9,219 nucleotides of DNA from CADAWZ01 sp045114665 (GTDB taxonomy: Bacteria; Vulcanimicrobiota; CADAWZ01): positions 1 through 9,219 of the forward strand of contig JBGUKW010000256.1 in NCBI GenBank assembly GCA_045114665.1. The letters run 5' to 3'. The notes beneath the pieces are model-generated. The model was not told where the DNA came from. It saw only the letters and a program-made list of their open reading frames with translations, and did not search any database. The position numbers and the translations under genes were made by a program. Below, piece after piece: positions 1 to 5,860 of the stretch (its first letter is position 1; each line of letters starts with the position of its first letter).

Positions 1-675
1 TGTTCTCTCCTCCTCTTGATTTTTTATAAATTTTACTCGATCATCAATCATGTTAACCAAGGGATTATCAACTTTATTTCCGTTAATATAAGCAAACAGA
101 GCCTCTAAATCAGCATTTACATTTTTATCTTTTTTACCTTTTGTTGATACAAGAATTTTTGTAACATCATCTTTTAATTCAATTTCTTTATTTTCCCTGC
201 AATAATTTTTAAATGTATAAATCTGTTGCTCTCCACCAAAAAGTTTAAATGGGCATATAAAAATTATATATAATTTTTTAAGCTGTTCATAATCTTGTCC
301 AACATACAAAATCGAAGCATCAATTAATGCCTGATAATATCTGAGTCTTTTCGCAAACTCTTCTTCTTTTAAGGCTTGAACTTGCATTTCAATATCATAT
401 ATTACACCATTTGAATCTTCTAAATATACATCAAGCCTAATACCCTTATTATCATAATTTTCTTTAAAAATTACTTCTTTTTGTATGTATTCAACTTTAA
501 TTATTTTGATGTTCAAAAGTGTTTCAAGAACCCTTGTACAGATATCTATTTCGCACATGACCCTCTTGAACAAATAATCATCTTGAAAAGTTAATTCTTC
601 CCAAGTTTTTCTTTTTCGTTCTTTAATTTCTACAGCTATTTCATTATTTTCAATTTTTGTATTTTCTGTATCCAT
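1..675 (-). CDS. Rpn family recombination-promoting nuclease / PD-(D/E)XK transposase-like protein, C-terminus cut by window edge
   Basis: The frame starts with ATG at 675 and stays open for 225 codons to the left edge, so the C-terminus and stop are missing. The family (Rpn, also called PDDEXK_2 transposase-like) consists of DNA endonucleases that promote RecA-independent recombination. Typical features are visible: an FQDDYLFKRVM stretch at about residues 30-40, a KGIRLDVYLED core at 77-87 giving Asp82, and YDIEMQVQ at 93-100 giving Glu96 and Gln98 of the PD-(D/E)XK site. YYQALIDASIL (113-123) and an IFICPFKLFG stretch (138-147) follow, as is usual in this family. The N-terminal 25 residues are charged and unconserved. 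A weak SD (AGAAAG) lies just upstream of the ATG. Such genes occur in many copies in gut anaerobes and are often linked to mobile DNA. The visible part has an intact active site. Family assignment is confident; actual mobility is not shown. Confidence 0.9.
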   Translation of the reverse strand, partial: MDTENTKIENNEIAVEIKERKRKTWEELTFQDDYLFKRVMCEIDICTRVLETLLNIKIIKVEYIQKEVIFKENYDNKGIRLDVYLEDSNGVIYDIEMQVQALKEEEFAKRLRYYQALIDASILYVGQDYEQLKKLYIIFICPFKLFGGEQQIYTFKNYCRENKEIELKDDVTKILVSTKGKKDKNVNADLEALFAYINGNKVDNPLVNMIDDRVKFIKNQEEERT

Positions 676-707
676 AATTCTTTCTTAAAACAAACTTATT
701 TTTTATA

Positions 708-736
708 ATTATACAATATTAACAACAAAAAAGCAA
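708..736 (-). promoter_or_regulatory. Candidate sigma-70 type promoter for the Rpn nuclease gene
   Basis: On the minus strand there is a perfect TATAAT box (713-708), a 17-nt spacer and TTGCTT (736-731), which matches TTGACA only in its first three bases. Transcription would start near 701 and give a leader of about 25 nt before the ATG at 675. The surrounding DNA is AT-rich, so chance matches are common. The perfect -10 box, the spacing and its place in the largest non-coding gap between complete genes support it. Confidence 0.5.
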
Positions 737-762
737 TATTTTTTATCTTTCATAAAATTATT

Positions 763-803
763 AGGCTCGGGAACCCAATTACTTTAGGTCGTTGGTAGTT
801 GAC
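763..803 (+). mobile_element. Possible relic of an IS200/IS605-type right end
   Basis: This 41-bp segment is noticeably richer in G+C than the spacer around it and ends in GGTAGTTGAC. From memory, right ends of IS200/IS605/IS1341 elements, and the 3' ends of the TnpB guide RNAs they encode, often finish with GGTAGTTGAC or GGTAGTTCAC-like sequence after a small hairpin. A weak stem is possible here between CCAA(T) at 775-779 and (G)TTGG at 791-795. No TnpA or TnpB gene and no matching left end is in the window, so at most this is a solo end. It could also be unrelated spacer sequence. Confidence 0.25.
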
Positions 804-843
804 TCTACACTAAATAAAAAGTGACATAGCAAAAACTAAAAAA

Positions 844-2412
844 TTAATTTCCACTCTTTCCTCCAATTATCCGCTCTAAATCTTCCCTATACTCCTCTAT
901 TAAAACAATATCATCACCATTACATTCAACAGCTATATCGCCAATTTCTTCAAAAAGAACATCATTAAGAGAATCAGCAAAAACTTGAGGCATTTTATTC
1001 AAAATTCTAAGAGTTTCTTTAACTGAATCCCCATTTAAAATCATATTCAAAATTTGCACTTGCTCTTTATCTAATGTCAAAGACATATTTTTATTAGAAA
1101 CATCAACAACAGAATCAAATTGTTTAACTTCTTCCTTTTTGATTTCCTCAAATTTTTCTTCTTCTGTCAACAAACTATCACGAGTAATAATGGCATTTTG
1201 GCGAATTTGTTCGAGATTGTCATAACAAATATTAATTTTTGGCTTTGAAGCCTCCAATTTTTTCTGTTTATCTGCATCTATTATAGCCTGTATAAAAGGA
1301 GTAGCCCAAGCCTCATCATAGATTTCTTTTAATGGACGACCAACTTTTAAATATATTCGTAAAAGCCTATCTGCTTCATGCAATAATCCTTTAAAACATT
1401 TTTTATTGAAAAACTCTTCATAATACCACTGTATCTTCCACTTTCCCTTTTTACATACATACTTATGACACTCATTCAATTCACAAATCAAAGAATCTGG
1501 TTCCTTCTCTCTATAATAAATAGCATTGCCCATAGGATACCAATCATAATAACGAAATCCTCCAAAACAAACTGCAAATAGTCTTCTGCCATTCTTGTTA
1601 AAATTTTCAAGTGCATATTTCCAAATCCGTACAAAAAGTCGTTTTCCTTCGGATTCGTTATCTTGTAAAACTGGCGATAATGTTATTTTCTTTCCACCAA
1701 ATTTTACAAAAGCATTAAATATTTCATCATCACTATATTCATTTGGCTTTTTAAGTGCGAGCAATGCCTTATCAAATGCCAATATTTCTGGATCTGTATA
1801 TTGTCGAACAACATCTGGAGAAAATCCACTGGCAACTGCTAATTCCATCATCCATCTATTGACATTTAATTTCATATTGGCATCACCAATACCTGAATCA
1901 ATAAATTCTTTCTTAAATTCCTTTAGTTTTTTCAAACTTTCTTCAACAGATACTGTTCCTATTCCATTTAAAAGCTCATATACATAGATATATGCAAATG
2001 AAGTGCTTGTGGGTAAATATTCTCCTCTTCTAACATGAGTACGCCAGGTAAAATAGCCTCGTAATTGTTCAATATCCAAATCATTATACGATGGAAAATA
2101 ATGCAGAAAATTGCCATTCCAAGGTTTGTCGTCCTCATAATCTTCCATAAATTTACCCTGAATATAGAAATTTTTTCTAAATCCATTATTAAAAACATAA
2201 AGTTCTTGCATATCCCTTATTTTTTGGGGAATTGAATCTTTCGCTTTATCTCTGAGGTTATCTACTTTTTTCTGGAAACTAGAACTTTCCTTAGGTAATT
2301 TTTCTTCATCGGCAAAAGGCAGAAGTGTATCTTGATATTCACTTTGATCAGTATTATTATTTTCTAAAACGATTTCATAGCCATTCTGTTTATAATTCTC
2401 AGATAAATCCAT
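844..2412 (-). CDS. TerB-N / TerB-C domain protein (tellurite-resistance-associated domains)
   Basis: A 522-residue soluble protein. Residues about 65-270 resemble the TerB-N domain: FTWRTHVRRGEYLPTS (121-136) followed by FAYIYVYELLNGIG (139-152). The C-terminal part, about 345-515, resembles TerB-C, ending in MPQVFADSLNDVLFEEIGD (474-492) and LIEEYREDLERII (504-516). The alpha-helical TerB core usually found between these two is not recognisable. Residues 380-445 are instead a charged, probably helical linker. There are no membrane segments and no signal peptide. These domains are known from Ter-type stress-response and conflict-associated gene sets, but no terA, terC, terD, terE or terZ gene is present here, so tellurite resistance should not be assumed. 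The gene begins 12 bp after the methyltransferase stop with a weak SD (AGGA), suggesting cotranscription. The biochemical role is unknown. Confidence 0.8.
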   Translation of the reverse strand: MDLSENYKQNGYEIVLENNNTDQSEYQDTLLPFADEEKLPKESSSFQKKVDNLRDKAKDSIPQKIRDMQELYVFNNGFRKNFYIQGKFMEDYEDDKPWNGNFLHYFPSYNDLDIEQLRGYFTWRTHVRRGEYLPTSTSFAYIYVYELLNGIGTVSVEESLKKLKEFKKEFIDSGIGDANMKLNVNRWMMELAVASGFSPDVVRQYTDPEILAFDKALLALKKPNEYSDDEIFNAFVKFGGKKITLSPVLQDNESEGKRLFVRIWKYALENFNKNGRRLFAVCFGGFRYYDWYPMGNAIYYREKEPDSLICELNECHKYVCKKGKWKIQWYYEEFFNKKCFKGLLHEADRLLRIYLKVGRPLKEIYDEAWATPFIQAIIDADKQKKLEASKPKINICYDNLEQIRQNAIITRDSLLTEEEKFEEIKKEEVKQFDSVVDVSNKNMSLTLDKEQVQILNMILNGDSVKETLRILNKMPQVFADSLNDVLFEEIGDIAVECNGDDIVLIEEYREDLERIIGGKSGN

Positions 2413-2424
2413 ATAATTAAAATC

Positions 2425-3744
2425 CTATAGTCTTTCTAATTTAACGACTGTTTCAACATGTGCTGTTTGTGGAAACATATCTATTGGCTGTATTTTAACA
2501 GGAGGAAATCCCTTTTCAGAAAATATTTTCAAATCTCTTGCAAGTGTCGCTGGGTTACAAGATACATAGACAATATGATCAATATCATTTGATGTCAACA
2601 GCTCAATAACAGAAATATCAAGCCCCTTACGAGGAGGATCGACGAGAGCATATTTTACATTTGACATATCAATATTATTTACATAATCTTCCATTTTAGA
2701 ACAGACAAATTCAGCATTGTTTATATTGTTTTCTTTGAGATTTCTAAGAGCTTGTGAAATTGAGATTATATTTTCTTCTATACCTACAGTCTTTTTAAAT
2801 ATATCCGAAGCAAAAAGGCTAAAAAAGCCACTTCCACAGTAAGAATCAAGAAAAACAGAATCCGATTTTTCTGGCAAAAAACTTTTTACAGTTTTTACCA
2901 TTTCACAGGCAGAATTATAATTTACTTGAAAAAAAGATTCACAATTTATCCTTATTGACTTATCAAAAATTTTTTCACAGATAGAATCATCTCCAAATAT
3001 AATTTCACTTTCTTTTCCATAAATTACATTTGTATTTTCTCTGTTTATATTTATCGAAACTGATTTTATCTCTGAAAATTCTTTTACAAGATCAGAAGCA
3101 AACTTTTTTAATAGTGTCGATTTTTTAGAAGAAACAAGAGTTATACAAACTTCATTTAGTGAAGAAGTTCTTATAGAAAAATGCCTCAAAAAATTCAATT
3201 TAACATAAGTTTTAGTATTTAAAATTTTTTCCGCAGATTCTAAAATTTTATTTGAAAGATCACTCTGAAGAACACACTTTTTTATATTTACAAATGAATG
3301 AGAATTTAAAGAATAAAGCCCCAATTTTTGTTTTTCAACTACAAATTGAACTTTATTTCTATAATAAAAAGGTTTTGAAGGTATTATATTTTCGATTATA
3401 TTTGTTGAATCTATTCCACCAATTCGTTTTATCTGCTCAACTATATTATTTTGCTTAATTTTTAACTGTTCATCATAAGAAATATGCTGTAATTGGCAAC
3501 CTCCACAAATTCCAAAATATGGACATTTAGGATTAACTCTCAAATCAGAAGGATTTAAAAGAGAAATTATTTTTCCAACAGCATAATTTTTACTGACTTT
3601 TGTTAAAATAATCTCAGCCTTATCTTTTGGAGAGCCACCATTTATGAAAACAACAAAATCATCTATTTTAGCAACAGCCTGACCTTCAGAAGTTATTCCA
3701 ATTATATCAACAATAAATTTTTGACCTTTTAAAAACTTTTCCAA
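2425..3744 (-). CDS. rlmD: 23S rRNA (uracil-C5)-methyltransferase, RlmD/RumA family
   Basis: A 439-residue enzyme that uses S-adenosylmethionine to methylate C5 of a uridine in 23S rRNA (U1939 in E. coli RlmD; some relatives also modify U747). An N-terminal TRAM domain (about 1-60) is followed by the iron-sulfur cysteines C74, C80, C83 (CPYFGICGGC) and C157. The catalytic half carries FFQVN (271-275), the SAM loop DSYCGSGFF (300-308), DPPRKG (369-374), the nucleophile C396 in YVSCNPATLARD and FPQTAHVE (424-431), where E431 is the expected general base. All key residues are present and the length is normal. The start is TTG at 3744: GGGAG lies six bases upstream and the nearby ATG is out of frame. 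The stop is TAG. The 65-bp gap upstream holds TATAGT (3792-3787) without a good -35 box, so an internal promoter is possible but weak. Which uridine is modified cannot be read from sequence. Confidence 0.93.
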   Translation of the reverse strand: MEKFLKGQKFIVDIIGITSEGQAVAKIDDFVVFINGGSPKDKAEIILTKVSKNYAVGKIISLLNPSDLRVNPKCPYFGICGGCQLQHISYDEQLKIKQNNIVEQIKRIGGIDSTNIIENIIPSKPFYYRNKVQFVVEKQKLGLYSLNSHSFVNIKKCVLQSDLSNKILESAEKILNTKTYVKLNFLRHFSIRTSSLNEVCITLVSSKKSTLLKKFASDLVKEFSEIKSVSININRENTNVIYGKESEIIFGDDSICEKIFDKSIRINCESFFQVNYNSACEMVKTVKSFLPEKSDSVFLDSYCGSGFFSLFASDIFKKTVGIEENIISISQALRNLKENNINNAEFVCSKMEDYVNNIDMSNVKYALVDPPRKGLDISVIELLTSNDIDHIVYVSCNPATLARDLKIFSEKGFPPVKIQPIDMFPQTAHVETVVKLERL

Positions 3745-3750
3745 TTCTTT

Positions 3751-3755
3751 CTCCC
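3751..3755 (-). promoter_or_regulatory. Shine-Dalgarno site fixing the TTG start of the rRNA methyltransferase
   Basis: GGGAG on the minus strand, six bases before the TTG at 3744-3742. The only nearby ATG (3756-3754) is in another frame and overlaps this site, so the TTG is the best start. Confidence 0.75.
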
Positions 3756-3809
3756 ATTTGTCTTTTTAAGTCTGTCTAAAATTTCTACTATATTTTATTA
3801 AATCGGCAG

Positions 3810-4064
3810 TTAATCGTTTCTTTCAACAACTACTTCAAAATTTGATTTAACATTATCTAAATGCCAATGCTGACCAACATTTTTACCAGATAAAGCAAGT
3901 GATAACAATAAATCGGCAAGTTCTATCAATTCCGAAGGTGTGCCACTTATGCGAAGTTGATTATAATCTGTATTTACATCAAAAATTATTCCATCTCCAC
4001 TTTCATCTTGCGAATATTTCCAATTTTCAGATAAATATTTTTCAATTAAAAATAAATTCTTCAT
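3810..4064 (-). CDS. Small Imm32-like protein (putative immunity protein)
   Basis: An 84-residue, acidic, soluble protein beginning MKNLFLIEKYLSENW. The centre and C-terminus read RISGTPSELIELADLLLSLA, then GQHWHLDN and a beta-strand-like FEVVVERND end. The pattern of ISG, a leucine-rich helix, a G-x-H-x-H-L-D motif and a final strand resembles Imm32-type immunity proteins of polymorphic toxin systems as I remember them. The match is by pattern only. I chose the ATG at 4064. An upstream in-frame TTG at 4085 would add seven residues but has no good SD, while TAGG lies about 11 bases before the ATG. The gene starts 24 bp after the Sel1 lipoprotein stop, so it is probably cotranscribed with the Sel1 genes. 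No toxin gene is visible beside it. It could equally be an uncharacterised housekeeping small protein. Confidence 0.6.
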   Translation of the reverse strand: MKNLFLIEKYLSENWKYSQDESGDGIIFDVNTDYNQLRISGTPSELIELADLLLSLALSGKNVGQHWHLDNVKSNFEVVVERND

Positions 4065-4088
4065 AAAATTAAAACCTATTATCAAATT

Positions 4089-5018
4089 CTAATGTGAATG
4101 TTCTTCATGTGAATGTTCATCATGCGGAAGATTATCATGAGCTTCTTCGGCCTTACTTACCCATTCTTTAGCTTTATTTAAATTCTTCTCTACACCATAG
4201 CCATTTTCATACATTTCAGCAATATTATACATTGCTTCAATACAACCTTTATCTGCTGATTTAGTAAACCATTCAAGAGCTTTTTTATAATCTTGTTTTA
4301 TTCCATTACCTTTATAATACATCCAACCGAGATTATTCTGGGCCATAAAATGACCTTTATCTGCTGATTTAGTATAATATTCAAAAGCCTTTTTATAATC
4401 TTGTTCTCCAGCAAGTCCTTCATCATAAATGTAACCAACTTGTAATTGAGAATATTCATATCCTTTTTCAGCAGACTTCAAAAAATATTCAAGAGCTTTT
4501 TTATAATCTTGTTGAACACCTTCTCCAGTGTAATACATCTTTGCAATATTCTGACAAGCCAAATAATTACCTTGTTTAAAAGCAGAATTATAATATTTCA
4601 ATGCTTTTTCATAATCTTTAGAAACTCCTTGACCTTTGAGGTACATTGCTCCTAAATTATTTTTTGCCATAGAATTACCTTGATTAGCTGATTTTTTATA
4701 CCACTTAAAAGCCTCTTTAGAATTTTTTGTAATTCCTAATCCCTCATCATACATATATCCAAGTTGCAACTGAGAGTCTTCATTTCCTTTTTCAGCTGAC
4801 AAAGTTAAATATTTAAATGCCTTTTTATAATCTTTCTTTACTTTATCTCCATTTAAATAAATTATGCCAAGAGAATGTTGTGCATCTTCTTTCCCAGCTT
4901 TTGCTTCTTGTTCCAATTTTGAAATTTCACTATTTTTATTACCATCAGAACAACCTGTACTAAAAACAAAACAAAAAAATAGCGAAAAAATAAACATCAA
5001 TTTTAAATAATTATACAA
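4089..5018 (-). CDS. Sel1-repeat lipoprotein with histidine-rich C-terminal tail
   Basis: A 309-residue predicted lipoprotein. Residues 1-22 form a hydrophobic signal peptide ending FSTG before Cys23, the likely lipid-modified residue. The lipobox is loose, with Ser at -3 and Phe at -4. After a short linker come about seven Sel1 repeats of 36 residues (44-292), each with the usual A-x-x-x-LG-x-MY-x-x-G-x-G-V-x-x-DY-x-KA-x-x-W/Y-x-x-KSA pattern. Sel1 repeats form helical solenoids that bind other proteins. The last 16 residues contain six histidines (H294, 299, 302, 304, 307, 309), a possible metal-binding tail. The start is TTG at 5018, six bases after GGGGGAG. A TTG at 5033 would overlap that site, and the ATG at 4997 is too far from it. 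The stop is TAG. It lies 20 bp after the preceding Sel1 gene and is probably in the same transcript. Its partner protein is unknown. Confidence 0.87.
   Translation of the reverse strand: MYNYLKLMFIFSLFFCFVFSTGCSDGNKNSEISKLEQEAKAGKEDAQHSLGIIYLNGDKVKKDYKKAFKYLTLSAEKGNEDSQLQLGYMYDEGLGITKNSKEAFKWYKKSANQGNSMAKNNLGAMYLKGQGVSKDYEKALKYYNSAFKQGNYLACQNIAKMYYTGEGVQQDYKKALEYFLKSAEKGYEYSQLQVGYIYDEGLAGEQDYKKAFEYYTKSADKGHFMAQNNLGWMYYKGNGIKQDYKKALEWFTKSADKGCIEAMYNIAEMYENGYGVEKNLNKAKEWVSKAEEAHDNLPHDEHSHEEHSH
4245..4374 (-). repeat. Direct 22-bp repeat one Sel1 unit apart inside the lipoprotein gene
   Basis: The same 22 bases occur at 4245-4266 and 4353-4374, exactly 108 bp apart, which is one 36-codon Sel1 unit. 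Identity at DNA level in two adjacent units suggests recent unit duplication or gene conversion. Shorter near-identical copies of the segment encoding QDYKKA recur throughout the three Sel1 genes. Confidence 0.8.
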
Positions 5019-5024
5019 ATTAAT

Positions 5025-5031
5025 CTCCCCC
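5025..5031 (-). promoter_or_regulatory. Shine-Dalgarno site fixing the TTG start of the Sel1 lipoprotein
   Basis: GGGGGAG on the minus strand, six bases before TTG at 5018-5016. This strong site overlaps the upstream in-frame TTG at 5033, ruling that out as the main start. Confidence 0.75.
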
Positions 5032-5038
5032 AATAACT

Positions 5039-5842
5039 TTAACTGTTTTTATCAGTTTTATCAGCTTTATCATACCAATATTGTGCTTGTGTCAAATCCT
5101 TTTCAACACCTTCACCCTTGGAATACATATTTCCAAGATTGTTCATTGCTCTAACATTCCCTCTTTCTGCTGCAGTTTTAAAAAATTTAATAGCTTCACC
5201 ATAATTTTTTTCAACTCCATGACCTTCATGATACATCCAACCAATATTATTTATGGCATCAGCATCGCCTTGTTCTGCAGCTAATACATATAATTTCAAT
5301 GCCATATCATAATCTACAGGTACTCCCTGACCATGGTAATACATATATCCAAGATGTATTTGTGAAGGAGCATAACCTGCTTCAGCAGCTTTTTTATGCC
5401 ATTCAACAGCTTTTTTGTAATCTTTTTGAACTCCAAGTCCCTGTTCATACATATAAGCAAGATTACATTGAGCTTTATAATGTCCACCTTTTGCAGATCT
5501 CTCATAATATTCACATGCTTTTTTATAATCTTGCTCAAATCCATACCCATATTGATACATCCAACCAAGGTTATTTAGTGCATTTACCTGATTTTTTTCA
5601 GCAGCCTTGAACAAAAAAGGTTTAGCTTTTTCATAATCTTTTTGACATATATAGCCATATCCAATTCCATTAAGTTGCCAAGGGTCTTCAATAGTTTTAT
5701 ATGATTCATCCTGTTGTGTGAATATATTAATTTTAGACTGTGGATTTGATTTATTAAGAGCATTAAAACAGTAATATGTACAAACTCCTACAATATAAAT
5801 AACCGCAAGCACTAATATAAAATTATTTTTATTTTTGTTCAT
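5039..5842 (-). CDS. Membrane-anchored Sel1-repeat protein (short paralog)
   Basis: A 267-residue protein with one N-terminal hydrophobic segment (about 8-28). It lacks a lipobox and a clear signal-peptidase site, so I read it as a membrane anchor with the rest exposed on one side. A linker holds the motif ESYKTIEDPW (46-55), shared with the upstream paralog. Then comes a less canonical helical repeat (about 57-86) and five Sel1 repeats (about 87-262), for example NNLGWMYQYGYGFEQDYKKA. The final repeat, NNLGNMYSKGEGVEKDL, is nearly the same as the paralog's last one. AGGGGA lies eight bases before the ATG, so the start is secure. The gap from the upstream gene is 18 bp. The gene looks like a shorter duplicate of its upstream neighbour with fewer central repeats. 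A scaffold or adaptor role at the membrane is expected from the fold; the partner is unknown. Confidence 0.87.
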   Translation of the reverse strand: MNKNKNNFILVLAVIYIVGVCTYYCFNALNKSNPQSKINIFTQQDESYKTIEDPWQLNGIGYGYICQKDYEKAKPFLFKAAEKNQVNALNNLGWMYQYGYGFEQDYKKACEYYERSAKGGHYKAQCNLAYMYEQGLGVQKDYKKAVEWHKKAAEAGYAPSQIHLGYMYYHGQGVPVDYDMALKLYVLAAEQGDADAINNIGWMYHEGHGVEKNYGEAIKFFKTAAERGNVRAMNNLGNMYSKGEGVEKDLTQAQYWYDKADKTDKNS

Positions 5843-5848
5843 AAAAAT

Positions 5849-5856
5849 CTTCCCCT
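5849..5856 (-). promoter_or_regulatory. Shine-Dalgarno site of the short membrane Sel1 gene
   Basis: AGGGGAAG on the minus strand within the 18-bp gap between the two membrane-anchored Sel1 genes. It is placed correctly for the ATG at 5842 and lies only five bases after the upstream stop codon, fitting translation coupled within one transcript. Confidence 0.7.
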
Positions 5857-5860
5857 AATA

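Noticed and set aside
763..803. A tRNA gene or tRNA-fragment attachment site
   Set aside because: The segment is GC-richer and contains GTTGGTAG, but no acceptor stem, anticodon arm or T-arm motif can be formed over a tRNA-sized stretch.
1968..2198. A second minus-strand frame of 76 codons inside the TerB-domain gene
   Set aside because: It lies wholly within the TerB-N coding region in another frame, and its translation resembles no known family.
844..2412. Calling the locus a tellurite resistance operon
   Set aside because: Only the TerB-N and TerB-C regions are present. No TerA, TerC, TerD, TerE or TerZ gene is seen.
3745..3809. A promoter in the gap before the rRNA methyltransferase gene
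   Set aside because: TATAGT is present, but the hexamer 17 bases upstream (GATTAA) does not resemble TTGACA, and such boxes are expected by chance in DNA this AT-rich. It is kept only as a remark.
5299..5610. Open plus-strand frames of 60-130 codons opposite the Sel1, TerB-domain and editing genes
   Set aside because: Their translations are low-complexity mirrors of the minus-strand repeats, without SD sites or recognisable domains, and the minus-strand genes cover these stretches with clear family signatures.
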